Below, piece after piece: positions 42,418 through 51,688 of a stretch of 64,000 bases of DNA. Each line of letters starts with the position of its first letter. The stretch's first letter is position 1. A program made the translations under genes and the position numbers. Below the pieces are notes generated by a model that saw only the letters and a program-made list of their open reading frames with translations, was not told the DNA's origin and did not search any database. This stretch comes from Caldivirga sp. (lineage in GTDB: Archaea; Thermoproteota; Thermoprotei; Thermoproteales; Thermocladiaceae), in contig NZ_JAGDXD010000014.1 in NCBI RefSeq assembly GCF_023256255.1, forward strand, positions 1 through 64,000, read 5' to 3'.

Positions 42418-44220
42418 ATGTTCCTAATAGGCTTAAACTACTGGAGTAAGAACGGTGGACCATTAATGTGGAGGTTCTTCAATGAGGAGATTGTTGATAA
42501 GGAATTAGCCCAGATCAGGGAGCTAGGTGTCGATGTGATTAGGGCCTTCGTCTATTGGCCTGACTTCCAGAGGGAGCCTGGGAAGGTTGATGAGGAGATG
42601 CTTAGGAGACTGGGGAGATTCCTTGACCTTGCCCATAAGCACGATGTTGGGGTTTACTTAACATTCATCGTCGGCCACATGTCAGGTGAGAACTGGGATC
42701 CTCAATGGAGGGGTAGTAGGGACTTCTTTGAGCTTAAAAGTGAGGTTAAGGTTCTTATTGATACTATAGTGTCAAGGTTCAGGGGTCACCCAGCCATTAG
42801 AGGCTGGATACTTAGCAATGAGTTACCGATATATGCAACATCAAGTGAAGATAAGGTTACCGATTGGATTAAGGAAATGTCAAGCCTAGTTAAGTCACTT
42901 GACGGTGGACATTGGGTTAGTACAGGGGATGGATGCTGGGGTATTATGGGTGCGTTCAATGGCTTTAACCCATATAGGTATAAGGATTACGTCGACTACA
43001 TGGGGCCTCACTTCTACACGCCTGACACTGATGCAATTAGGCATACAATAATGCCTCAATTAATAATTAAGGCCTGCAGGGGATTAGGGAAGCCAACTAT
43101 ACTTGAGGAGTTTGGGGCATCATCAACGCTTAGTTCTGATGAACACATAGCAGGCTACTATAGGACTGTGTTAATGGGGTCATTAATCAGTGGAGCTGTG
43201 GGGGCATGGGGCTGGTGTTACAGTGACTTCCCATTAATTAACCAGAGGCCGTATTCCCATCATCCTCATGAGCTCAGGTATGGTGTAACTACAATTGATT
43301 GGGGAGTTAAGCCGCAGGGTGATGAATTAACCAGGTTCTCTAGGTTAATTTCAACGCTTGGTGACGTGGAGCCAGTGGAGGATCCCGTTGCCTTACTCAT
43401 CCCATCATACGTCTACTGGAGTTACCCATTCACCTCAAGGGAGGAATCCCGTAAAATATCCACTGCGCTCCTCTCCTCATACGTTATGCTTATTCAAAAC
43501 GGCTTAAACCCAAGGGTCATTATTGAGGAGCCTTTAACAGATGGAGTAATAATAGAGGAAGGTAAGACTAAGATTAGCAGTGACATTAAGGTACTCTTCC
43601 TACCATGTGCATTAAGGTATCTTGCCCAAACACAGGAGGAGGTTAGGAAATTTGTTGAAAGAGGTGGGGTTGCGGTGATTTCATACTGCTACGGCTTCTG
43701 GATGAACATTGATTGGGCCATTAAGCTAGACCTCTACTACAATTATCCTGTACTTTCTGATGGTTTAAGCACAACTATTGATAACGTTAATATCAATGTA
43801 CCGGCAATGGGTTACACGTACGATAGGGCTATAGCTAAGGTAAGTGGAGGGGACGTATTGCTTAAGGATTCGGCAGGTAATCCAGTAATAGTCTACTCTA
43901 ACGTTGGCTCAGGCAGGGTATACTTCATAACTTACCCATTGGAGTACTGGTTAGGCCTAAGTCCAAAACCCTTTGAGAATTATGATGCGCACCTGCTCTA
44001 TAACATGATATTGAGAAGGGAGGGGGTTGGGGCATCAACACCTAATAAGTGGGTTCAAGTGGCTAGGCTTAAGTCAAGTAGGTACAACTACACAGCTTAC
44101 ATTAACCATGGGTGGAGTGATGCTAGGATAAATGTAAGTGGTGTTAATATTGAAACAGGTGAGAAAATAAGCGGTGAGTATGTTCTTAGAGGTAAAGACT
44201 ACCTCATTGTAAGGGAGTAG
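42418..44220 (+). CDS. GH5-like glycoside hydrolase with C-terminal accessory domains
   Basis: 600 aa from ATG 42418, with a TATA-like CTTTAAAAC at about 42387-42395. Residues 1-310 are a GH5/GH-A TIM barrel: FLIGLNYWSKNGGP, DVIRAFVYWPDFQ, the acid/base Glu135 in GWILSNELP and the nucleophile Glu231 in TILEEFGASS. Residues about 320-540 look like a glutamine-amidotransferase-like beta-galactosidase domain (KVLFLPCALRYLAQ, KFVERGGVAVISYCYG). The C-terminus is a beta-sandwich. Beta-mannanase or beta-glycosidase activity is likely. There is no signal peptide. The neighbouring aldolase points to sugar breakdown. Confidence 0.83.
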   Translation: MFLIGLNYWSKNGGPLMWRFFNEEIVDKELAQIRELGVDVIRAFVYWPDFQREPGKVDEEMLRRLGRFLDLAHKHDVGVYLTFIVGHMSGENWDPQWRGSRDFFELKSEVKVLIDTIVSRFRGHPAIRGWILSNELPIYATSSEDKVTDWIKEMSSLVKSLDGGHWVSTGDGCWGIMGAFNGFNPYRYKDYVDYMGPHFYTPDTDAIRHTIMPQLIIKACRGLGKPTILEEFGASSTLSSDEHIAGYYRTVLMGSLISGAVGAWGWCYSDFPLINQRPYSHHPHELRYGVTTIDWGVKPQGDELTRFSRLISTLGDVEPVEDPVALLIPSYVYWSYPFTSREESRKISTALLSSYVMLIQNGLNPRVIIEEPLTDGVIIEEGKTKISSDIKVLFLPCALRYLAQTQEEVRKFVERGGVAVISYCYGFWMNIDWAIKLDLYYNYPVLSDGLSTTIDNVNINVPAMGYTYDRAIAKVSGGDVLLKDSAGNPVIVYSNVGSGRVYFITYPLEYWLGLSPKPFENYDAHLLYNMILRREGVGASTPNKWVQVARLKSSRYNYTAYINHGWSDARINVSGVNIETGEKISGEYVLRGKDYLIVRE

Positions 44221-44378
44221 TATTATTAATAATTCTCTACGGTATTTAAATTACTTATTTTTCCTAGATAACAAGCATTCATGTAGATTGGAACATGGCT
44301 GAGTTCGACTAGTGAAGCATGTTGAGAATACCGCCTCATTCCGGAAGTATTTTTAAGCAAACGAACTAGTAGGTTACT

Positions 44379-45260
44379 ATGGAGGGCGTATTGGTTGCTT
44401 TAGCAATACCTTTTAAGAATGGGAAAGTTGATGCCAATGGCTTGATTACTCACGTCTCATCCCTTGTTAAAGATGGGGTTGATGGATTCTTCCCCCTTGG
44501 CACCACTGGTATAGGTGTTTTGCTTAATCTTGAGGAGAGGGAGACTGTTGTTAAGGCTGTAGCTGAGGCTTCAGGTGGTAAACCTATTGTTGTTCAGGTT
44601 GGTTCACTGGATTGGGATACCGTCTCCGGTACTGTCAAGCTTGCTGAGAGGTATGGTGCATCAGCTATTGCTTCAATAGTGCCAATTTACTATAGGCCGG
44701 ATTACGAAACCATAAGAAGGTACTTCATGAAGCTGAACCAGTTGACTGAACTCCCAACCTTCATATATAATATTCCAGGCAACACTGGGTTTAACGTAAC
44801 TCCAGATATTGTCGCCAGGTTGATTAAGGATGGCGTTAGGATTACGGGAGTAAAGGATAGTAGTGGTGACTTAGGTCAAGTGATGCAGTTCATTGAGATG
44901 GGCCTAGAGGTGTTTAATGGTTCAGACCACATGATAGCGCCATCAATAATAGTGGGGGCTAAGGGATGCATTTCAGCGTTATCTAACTCAATAACCAATT
45001 TAATCATTGATACTTATAGGAAGGCAAGGAATGGCAATGTTAATGATGCATTGAAGACGCAGGCCTTAGTCACTAAGGTAAGGGATACTGCCAACAAGTA
45101 CCCAAGACCAGCGGTGCATTATAGTTTAGTGAAACTACTTAAGTATGACTTTGGAAGTGTTAAGGAGCCATTAGTGAGGGGGTTAACGAGTGAAGAAGAG
45201 GAGTCCCTTGCTTCAGAGTTAAGTAAGCTGGGCTTAAGGGTAAGGTATTCGAGGTCTTGA
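44379..45260 (+). CDS. DapA-family aldolase, likely 2-keto-3-deoxy-gluconate aldolase
   Basis: 293 aa from ATG 44379. The DHDPS/NAL superfamily residues are present: GTTGIGVLL after a FFPL strand, Tyr130 in FIYNIPGNTG and the Schiff-base Lys159 in ITGVKDSSGDL. Crenarchaeal KD(P)G aldolases have the same GTTG[IL]G and YNIPG. The enzyme splits 2-keto-3-deoxy-gluconate (or its phosphate) into pyruvate and glyceraldehyde in the branched Entner-Doudoroff pathway. The alternatives are dihydrodipicolinate synthase or a related keto-deoxy-sugar aldolase. The GH5-like gene upstream fits sugar catabolism. Confidence 0.82.
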   Translation: MEGVLVALAIPFKNGKVDANGLITHVSSLVKDGVDGFFPLGTTGIGVLLNLEERETVVKAVAEASGGKPIVVQVGSLDWDTVSGTVKLAERYGASAIASIVPIYYRPDYETIRRYFMKLNQLTELPTFIYNIPGNTGFNVTPDIVARLIKDGVRITGVKDSSGDLGQVMQFIEMGLEVFNGSDHMIAPSIIVGAKGCISALSNSITNLIIDTYRKARNGNVNDALKTQALVTKVRDTANKYPRPAVHYSLVKLLKYDFGSVKEPLVRGLTSEEEESLASELSKLGLRVRYSRS

Positions 45261-45262
45261 TA

Positions 45263-45808
45263 CTAAACGTAGACATTATACTTAACAATAGCCATTGGTT
45301 CAATGCTCCTCATTATGTAAACCTCCTTATAGAAGCCCTTGTTTAAAACCCCCATGAATAGGAAATCCTTAATATCATTTATTCTTATTGAGTAGGAGAA
45401 CATGAATCTATTAAGCCCGTAGGCTGATGAAACCAGTTCATTAAGTCCCTCATCAGGCTTCACCTCGTATACTGGATTGGGTTCAGCATTGTTTTGTATT
45501 AAACTTGGCAATAAGGCTGGCTCCACAGGCCAGGGTTCAGGACCAGCATTACCCTGCTTAAGCCTGTATGCAAACACCTTCTCTATCGTCTTCCTACCGA
45601 GCTTGCTCTCGTCAATCCTCTTAATTAACTCATCAGTATTTTTGAAATCCAATACAGCCTCAAGGTAAACTAACTCATCCTCAGCGAAGTACCTTATGTA
45701 AGGTACCTCAAAGCTCGTGACTTCAACACCATTAATGTTCTCAACATGGTACTTAGTCCTCCTCACATACTCCAATTCACCAGCCTTTCTCTCACCCTCA
45801 CTCAACAT
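45263..45808 (-). CDS. Hypothetical protein, 181 aa
   Basis: Not recognised. ATG 45806-45808 starts a soluble protein of mixed alpha/beta sequence, many charged residues, and no cysteine cluster or membrane helix. A stretch RFMFSYSIRINDIKDFLFMGVLNKGFYKEVYIMRSIEPMAIVKY near the C-terminus is the most ordered part. It ends 2 nt from the aldolase stop (convergent) and lies 63 nt downstream of nicotinate phosphoribosyltransferase on the same strand. Confidence 0.6.
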   Translation of the reverse strand: MLSEGERKAGELEYVRRTKYHVENINGVEVTSFEVPYIRYFAEDELVYLEAVLDFKNTDELIKRIDESKLGRKTIEKVFAYRLKQGNAGPEPWPVEPALLPSLIQNNAEPNPVYEVKPDEGLNELVSSAYGLNRFMFSYSIRINDIKDFLFMGVLNKGFYKEVYIMRSIEPMAIVKYNVYV

Positions 45809-45871
45809 GAATCACCCATTGCGCCAGTAACACGTTTGTGAGCTTTAAACTATACGTTACTCTTTAAAAAC

Positions 45872-47113
45872 TTAGCCCCCTGATGGGATAAGGTACGTGT
45901 ACACTGAACCATTACCCTTCTTTAATTCGCTCAACTGCGCAAGTACACGATCCCTGACGTCACTTGGCTTAGTGTTAACTAATACACCCTCTGACTCATC
46001 ATAAACCTTCCTAATTAATGCCTCAGGCTCTGAACCATCAGGGCATTTAACTGTAGAGTAGAATGGGGTAACGTAGTCCTTGAAGCCACTGCACCTGTAG
46101 ACCTGCTTAAAACCAGGTATCTTACCCCTCTTAGTGAGTGGTACCCATTTACCTGACTCCTCATCATAGTACTCCACAATGTCCATACTTATGTCGACAC
46201 TGGGTGGAAACGCTATTGATGTTCCAACCCCGAAGGAATCCACTAAATCACTTAACTCACCTATAGTCTCCTCATCAAGTCCACCGCTCACTATTATTTT
46301 GACATTCCTATACCCAGCTAGTTCAAGGGTCCACTTAACCTCCTCAACTATGGCTCTCATGTTCCCCCTCCTACTGCTTGGTGTATCTAACCTTACGCCA
46401 CTTAACCTATCACCCAGTAGCTTAGCGGCCATTAAGGCCTCTTCCCTCTCATCAAGGAAAGTATCGACCAACACTATTCTAGGTATATTCCCTGAAACCA
46501 CCTTATCAAACCAAACCCACGCTAAAGTGTGGTCCTTCTTAATAGCCTTGAAGACTATCATTAATGCATGCGGCATAGTGCCTGACGCCGGTATACCAAG
46601 GAACCTTGCTCCAACGACATTAGCGACGCCATCGCATCCACCCATGTAAGCCGCCTTATCAGCCATCGGCTGTATTACTGGGTGAAGCGCCCTTGCCCCA
46701 AAGAATAGGCACTGCTTGTTCATCGCCCTATACTTTACTCTAGCTGCCTTTGAAGATATTGAGGAGTAATGCCTAAGTATACCTAATATTGGTGTTTCAT
46801 AGACTGCGAAGTCAATGTAGTTACCCTCAATAACCATTAGTGGTTCCTTAGCCTGAAACACCGTCCCCTCCGGCATTGAGTATACGTTCACCTTAAGTCC
46901 AGCCCTCTTCACTAACTCAAGAACCTCACTTAACCCGGTGTAGACTGCCCACTCATAATCCTTCGGTAGATTCATTACGTGGAACTCAGCCCTAACCTTA
47001 ACTTTATCTAATCCAGCTGCCTTAAGTACATCAACAGTCCTAACGAAGTAAACGTCAGTTACCTCACCTCTAATTACCTCATCCTCATTAGCGACGGCGA
47101 AGGCCCTCTCCAT
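45872..47113 (-). CDS. pncB: Nicotinate phosphoribosyltransferase
   Basis: 413 aa from ATG 47111-47113. The family's TDVYFVRTVDVLK opens the protein. PEGTVFQAKEPLMVIEG, FGARALHPVIQPMADKAAYMGGCDGVANVVGARFLGIPASGTMPHA and later VRLDTPSSRRGN with IIVSGGLDEETI match its PRPP- and nicotinate-binding regions (His of SGTMPHA included). It joins nicotinate and PRPP to make nicotinate mononucleotide in NAD salvage. Length is in the archaeal range. It is followed by a hypothetical gene on the same strand. Confidence 0.93.
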   Translation of the reverse strand: MERAFAVANEDEVIRGEVTDVYFVRTVDVLKAAGLDKVKVRAEFHVMNLPKDYEWAVYTGLSEVLELVKRAGLKVNVYSMPEGTVFQAKEPLMVIEGNYIDFAVYETPILGILRHYSSISSKAARVKYRAMNKQCLFFGARALHPVIQPMADKAAYMGGCDGVANVVGARFLGIPASGTMPHALMIVFKAIKKDHTLAWVWFDKVVSGNIPRIVLVDTFLDEREEALMAAKLLGDRLSGVRLDTPSSRRGNMRAIVEEVKWTLELAGYRNVKIIVSGGLDEETIGELSDLVDSFGVGTSIAFPPSVDISMDIVEYYDEESGKWVPLTKRGKIPGFKQVYRCSGFKDYVTPFYSTVKCPDGSEPEALIRKVYDESEGVLVNTKPSDVRDRVLAQLSELKKGNGSVYTYLIPSGG

Positions 47114-47260
47114 AAGTAAGGGTACTTAATCAGAGCAGTTATAAGTAGTAATGTGCAATTTTAGATTATTAACACTAGGCCCGTTAAGTAGACCTGATTC
47201 TGAAATCCTCTGATTCAAGCAAGTTAGGTTACTAAAGGGTTAAATAGTGAGGATTCCACA

Positions 47261-47545
47261 TTAACCAACAATATCCTTTACTTGTTCTAGAACAGCAATA
47301 ATCTGCAGTATTAGAACCCTACTGTAGGTAGGCATATTTGGGTCGGATAATGCATCATCAAGCAGGCTAACGACTGTTGATGCCCTTAAACCTGGGCTCA
47401 TTTGATTATTCCTAAGAATCCTAGCAGCCTCACTGGCAGCCCTCCTTATGTTCCTCGGTATACCCATATCGTGAATTATCCTCTCCAGGTAGTAGAGCGC
47501 TTGGGCTATCTTCTCATTAGCCTCATCACTAGCCAGTGATGACAT
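47261..47545 (-). CDS. UPF0147 family protein
   Basis: 94 aa from ATG 47543-47545. The all-helical sequence with LYYLERIIHDMGIPRNIRRAASEAARIL and LDDALSDPNMPTYSRVLILQIIAVLEQ matches the archaeal UPF0147 family closely, in length as well. No biochemical role is established for the family. It is a single cytoplasmic protein gene with no clear operon partner here. Confidence 0.88.
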   Translation of the reverse strand: MSSLASDEANEKIAQALYYLERIIHDMGIPRNIRRAASEAARILRNNQMSPGLRASTVVSLLDDALSDPNMPTYSRVLILQIIAVLEQVKDIVG

Positions 47546-47790
47546 AACCTATAGGGTACTCCTATAGCTTAATAAGCTTTTTACCTCATGCATTAATCCT
47601 TCAACATCAACCATTACATATAACCCAACTACCAACACCAGTAAGGCTAAGATCCATAGCCTACTGAAAAAGTAGATTCAAGAAAACTTACCTTACTCAT
47701 AAAGAATAGGGGACTCCTCTTTAAAGTGATGGCGATCCACATGTTTAAGACTATTTATTACTTAAATACACTAACTCAGGGGTTTTAGTG

Positions 47791-50298
47791 ATGTTCGTTA
47801 ATGGGAAGTACCTTATTGGCAGGGACTTCGCATTCCCAGACTATAAACCAAGGTTCCCTGAATCATACCCATACACGATTAGGCGTTTAATAGCCCAGTT
47901 AGAGGTCTTCATTAGTGAAGGTAAGCTTAGGGGTAGGGTTATTTACGAGATTATACCAAGGAGACGACTCAGCTACATTGAGTTAAACGCAGAGGAAATG
48001 AATATACTATCCACAAGCCACCAGAGGGATTACGACGGCTCCATATTAAGGCTATACTTCAACCCACCCCTGGAGGCTTCCCAAAACACAATTATTGAGG
48101 TTTCTTACGAAACTAAGCCTAGGAAGGGCGCCTACTTCATAAGGCCTGATAAGGAAAAAGGAAACACTGCGCTCATGGTTTGGACTCAGGGTGAAAGTGA
48201 AGATAATAGGTATTGGTTACCGCTACCAGATAATCCTAACATAAAATTCCCAACTGAACTAGAGATAACGGTTCCAAGGGGCATGATCGCCATCTCCAAT
48301 GGTGTGTTAATGGATGTTAGGGATCTCAACGATAAATCTACGTGGCGTTGGGTCTTTGATTACCCGCATTCCCCATACTTAATAGCCTTCGCTGCCGGTG
48401 AATTTGAGAAGCTTGAATCAGACTGCAATGGGGTTAAGCTAGAGTATTATTGGCCCAAGGGTAGGTACGGGGACCCACAGGTAACCTTTGCCGCTACCTG
48501 TGATGCCGTGAAATTCTTCAGTGAGTACACTGGGGTTAAGTACCCGTATCCTGTTTATAAACAGGTAGCTGTTCATGAATTCATTTACGGTGGTATGGAG
48601 AACACTACTGTGACAATACTAACTGATACGACTCTACATACGAGGAGGGAGGAGTGCCCCTATGATGAGTGGCCGTGTAGGGGTAGGGAGGATTTTTCTT
48701 CTGATGGTTTGGTTGCTCATGAGTTGGCTCATCAGTGGTTTGGGGATTTGGTTACTACTAGGGATTGGGGTAATATTTGGCTTAATGAGGCTTTCGCAAC
48801 CTACTTTGATGCATTATACACGCTTCACAGTAGGGGTTTCGATGAATTTGTGTATAGGCTTTACGGTAACCTTAAGTCCTACCTAGATGAGTATAGGCGA
48901 TACTCAAGGCCAATAGTCACTAACCTATACTCAATACCTGAGGAGATGTTTGATAGGCACACCTACGAGAAGGGATCACTAGTACTACACACGTTAAAGA
49001 ACATAATAGGAGAAGAAAACTTCAGGAAGGGTATTGAGGATTACTTGAATAAGCATAGGTTCAGTAATGCTGATACTGAGGATTTAAGGAAGGCCATGGA
49101 GGAGGCTTACGGTGAAGACTTAACCTGGTTCTTTAAACAATTCGTCTACTCAGCTGGTCATCCAGTTCTTAAGGTTTCCTGGAGTTGGCTCCCTGATGAA
49201 TCTGCAATTAGGTTAAGTATAAGTCAGGCTCAGGGTGATGACTCATACCCTATCTATAAAATACCACTGGAGGTTAAGATAGTTTACGAGGGTAATAGTG
49301 AAGTTAGGTTACTAAACATTGAGGAGAAGGAGCATGTGCTTCACTTGAATGCGCCCAGTAAGCCAAAGTACATTTGCATCGACCCCAAGTTCAAGGTGCT
49401 TAAAGTAACACAGTTCGATAAACCACTTGAGGAGGCAATAGGGGAATTAAATGATGAGGACGTAATGTGTAGGATTGAGGCCATTAATGCACTAGCCAAG
49501 AACGCAAGCCCAAGGGCTGTTGAAGCCTTGGCTTTAACAGTAGAGAGGGATCCATTCTGGGGTGTTGCAGTTGAGGCTGCTAATGCATTAGGTAGAATAG
49601 GTGGTGAATCAGCTAAAGTGGAACTACTTAGGTTACTTAAAAGGGTCACGCATCCGAGGGTTAGGAGAAGCATAATTGATGCCTTAGGTAACTTCAGGGG
49701 TGATGCGGAAGTGGCTAAGGTTCTCCTCAACATTGCTAACGATGGTAAGGAATCAGACTACGTTAGGTACGCTGCCCTAGTGAGCCTAGGTAAACTGAGG
49801 ATTAGGGATTTTGAAAATGAGTTAATTAAAGCCCTTAACTATGGGGGCTTTAACTACGTTATAACGCAGGGTGCATTAAGGGGATTGAGCGAACTAGGTA
49901 CTGATAATGCATTCAAGGTAGTACTCAGCCACACTGAGCCTAATAAACCAACACTAGTTAGGGCTACTGCGGTAATGGCCCTCGGTAAGTTTATTGATAG
50001 AAGGGAGGCAATCGACAGGTTAATTGAACTGGCCAAGGATGAGCAATTCAGGGTTAGGTTCGCTGTTGTTGCGACAGCCGATGAGGTTAAGCACCCGGCA
50101 TTATTACCTACACTTGATGAATTAGCATCAAGGGATCCTGATGGGAGGATTAGGAGACTTGCTAGGGAAACAGCAAAGAGGATTAGGGACCAACTTGAGA
50201 AGGGTGTTGAGTATCAGAGACTTAGGGAGGAGATTGAGCAGATTAGGGAGGAGCATAGGCGCATCATGGAGGAGATTGGTAAATTGGAGAGGAGGTAA
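47791..50298 (+). CDS. M1-family zinc aminopeptidase with C-terminal HEAT-like repeats
   Basis: 835 aa from ATG 47791 (GTG 47788 is one codon earlier). A TATA-like box is near 47757-47768. The exopeptidase motif is YGGMENTTVTIL and the zinc site is VAHELAHQWFGDL..NIWLNEAF (HExxHx18E). Residues about 560-800 are alpha-helical HEAT-like repeats (ALALTVERDPFWGVAVEAANALGRIGG, then AALVSLGKL and ATAVMALGKF). The C-terminal 30 residues are a charged coiled coil. It trims peptides, perhaps products of a proteasome or tricorn system. T/G-rich codons at about 48690-48790 differ from the rest of the gene. Confidence 0.92.
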   Translation: MFVNGKYLIGRDFAFPDYKPRFPESYPYTIRRLIAQLEVFISEGKLRGRVIYEIIPRRRLSYIELNAEEMNILSTSHQRDYDGSILRLYFNPPLEASQNTIIEVSYETKPRKGAYFIRPDKEKGNTALMVWTQGESEDNRYWLPLPDNPNIKFPTELEITVPRGMIAISNGVLMDVRDLNDKSTWRWVFDYPHSPYLIAFAAGEFEKLESDCNGVKLEYYWPKGRYGDPQVTFAATCDAVKFFSEYTGVKYPYPVYKQVAVHEFIYGGMENTTVTILTDTTLHTRREECPYDEWPCRGREDFSSDGLVAHELAHQWFGDLVTTRDWGNIWLNEAFATYFDALYTLHSRGFDEFVYRLYGNLKSYLDEYRRYSRPIVTNLYSIPEEMFDRHTYEKGSLVLHTLKNIIGEENFRKGIEDYLNKHRFSNADTEDLRKAMEEAYGEDLTWFFKQFVYSAGHPVLKVSWSWLPDESAIRLSISQAQGDDSYPIYKIPLEVKIVYEGNSEVRLLNIEEKEHVLHLNAPSKPKYICIDPKFKVLKVTQFDKPLEEAIGELNDEDVMCRIEAINALAKNASPRAVEALALTVERDPFWGVAVEAANALGRIGGESAKVELLRLLKRVTHPRVRRSIIDALGNFRGDAEVAKVLLNIANDGKESDYVRYAALVSLGKLRIRDFENELIKALNYGGFNYVITQGALRGLSELGTDNAFKVVLSHTEPNKPTLVRATAVMALGKFIDRREAIDRLIELAKDEQFRVRFAVVATADEVKHPALLPTLDELASRDPDGRIRRLARETAKRIRDQLEKGVEYQRLREEIEQIREEHRRIMEEIGKLERR

Positions 50299-50351
50299 GC
50301 TACTAAGCCTTAACACGGTTCCTTTTTAAACGATTAATTACCGGCAGTGGA

Positions 50352-50401
50352 TAATTACGGCTGAAGGCCTCGTTCTTTAGGGTAAGGAGCCGGATCGAAT
50401 T
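50352..50401 (+). ncRNA. Possible small structured RNA upstream of Elf1
   Basis: TAATT (50352-50356) pairs with AATTA (50397-50401) and CGGCT (50358-50362) with AGCCG (50388-50392), leaving a 25-nt loop region with CCT/AGG. TATA-like CTTTTTAAAC at 50320-50329 lies about 25-30 nt upstream, and the Elf1 gene has its own box at 50418-50428. No box C/D is visible. It could instead be a 3' structure of the aminopeptidase mRNA. Confidence 0.25.
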
Positions 50402-50444
50402 ACTTGAGGGAAAGTATTTTAAACTGCTTTATGCTCTTTGAATC

Positions 50445-50816
50445 ATGGGTAAGAGGAGGAAGACCCGTAAATTGCTAGTAAGGCCTAAGAAGAGGCTACC
50501 GACCGTGTTTCAATGCCCCTACTGTGGGTCAGTTGCAGTTAACGTTTCCGTGATTAAGAAGGAGAATAAGGTTAAGGTTACATGTGGCGTATGTGGGCTT
50601 GAGGCAATATTCGACAGAGTTAATGGCTTATTACCCGTGGATTACTATAATAAGTTCGTTGATAAGTACTTTGCGGGTGAATTAAAGCCTGCTAGGCAGG
50701 TGGAGGTTAAAGTTAACACCACTAACACTAACCAACAGAATCAGGGCATAATAGATAGTGATGAAGGCATAGAATACTTAGATGCCCCTGAACCCGACGC
50801 AGACATTGAGGAGTAA
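50445..50816 (+). CDS. Elf1-like zinc-ribbon transcription elongation factor
   Basis: 123 aa from ATG 50445, with a TATA-like ATTTTAAAC (50419-50427). A basic N-terminus (MGKRRKTRKLLVRPKKRL) precedes the ribbon CPYC...CGVC, then GLEAIFDRVNGLLPVDYYNKFVDKYF, which matches Elf1. The C-terminal ~35 residues are acidic and low in complexity (DSDEGIEYLDAPEPDADIEE). Elf1 binds RNA polymerase during elongation. The gene lies directly before GGGP synthase on the same strand, but that gene has its own promoter. Confidence 0.85.
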   Translation: MGKRRKTRKLLVRPKKRLPTVFQCPYCGSVAVNVSVIKKENKVKVTCGVCGLEAIFDRVNGLLPVDYYNKFVDKYFAGELKPARQVEVKVNTTNTNQQNQGIIDSDEGIEYLDAPEPDADIEE

Positions 50817-50849
50817 TAACTTAAAACTCCACTGGCTGAAAAATGATTA

Positions 50850-51662
50850 ATGACAGTGTTTGAATCCTTAATGGACAAACTTGCAGAGAAAGGCACCTTA
50901 CACTTCTCATTACTGGATCCTGATAAAGTAACGGTGGATAAATTCATTGAACTCGCTAAGGGTGCTGAGAAGGCTGGATCCGATGCATTAATGATTGGTG
51001 GTAGTTACGGTGTTAATGAGAGTACGCTGGATAATTATATTGACGCCGTTAAGCAGGAGGTTAAATTACCTGTAATACTGTTTCCAGGTAGTGTAGCTGG
51101 GTTAAGTAAAAGGGCAGATGCGGTTCTCTTCCTATCAGTATTAAACTCAACCGACCCATACTATATTATTGGGGCCCAAGTACAGGCAGCGGTACTTATG
51201 GCTAAACGCTTCAGTAACCTTGAATCAATACCAATGGCATACATAATAGTTGGGGAAGGGGGAGCTGTGGGTTTCGCTAGTTACGCTAAGCCGATACCAT
51301 TCCACATGGAGGATGTTATAGTGGCATACGCGCTAGCCGCATACTACATGGGCTTCTCAATAGTTTACCTTGAGGCTGGGTCAGGGGCTAGGGAACCGGT
51401 GCCATCTAGCGTGGTGGCTAAGGTCAAGAGAGCTGTGAGGAATAAGGTACTTATGGTTGGGGGAGGTATAAGGAGCCCTGAGGCGGCTTACTCAATAGCC
51501 TTAGCGGGGGCTGACGTGGTAATAACTGGGACTGTTATTGAGGAATCACCAGCCATAGTGCTCAAGGACATTGTTGATGCTGTCCATAGGGGTGGTCAAA
51601 GGAAACTAAACAATAGTGGTGAAAACACTAATAGGCAAGTCAACGTTAAGAGGAATAACTAG
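50850..51662 (+). CDS. Geranylgeranylglyceryl phosphate synthase
   Basis: 270 aa from ATG 50850, with a TATA-like ACTTAAAAC about 25 nt upstream. The TIM-barrel family motifs are HFSLLDPDKVTVDKF, DALMIGGSYGV, VILFPGSVAGLSKRADAVLFLSVLNS, YIIVGEGGAVG and YLEAGSGAREPV. The last two hold the phosphate and prenyl-diphosphate sites. It joins glycerol-1-phosphate and geranylgeranyl diphosphate, the first ether-bond step of archaeal lipids. It works before the DGGGP synthase at 18481-19362. The C-terminal 20 residues are polar and probably disordered. Confidence 0.94.
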   Translation: MTVFESLMDKLAEKGTLHFSLLDPDKVTVDKFIELAKGAEKAGSDALMIGGSYGVNESTLDNYIDAVKQEVKLPVILFPGSVAGLSKRADAVLFLSVLNSTDPYYIIGAQVQAAVLMAKRFSNLESIPMAYIIVGEGGAVGFASYAKPIPFHMEDVIVAYALAAYYMGFSIVYLEAGSGAREPVPSSVVAKVKRAVRNKVLMVGGGIRSPEAAYSIALAGADVVITGTVIEESPAIVLKDIVDAVHRGGQRKLNNSGENTNRQVNVKRNN

Positions 51663-51688
51663 TACAACTGTTTAAGCGTAAACGTGTG

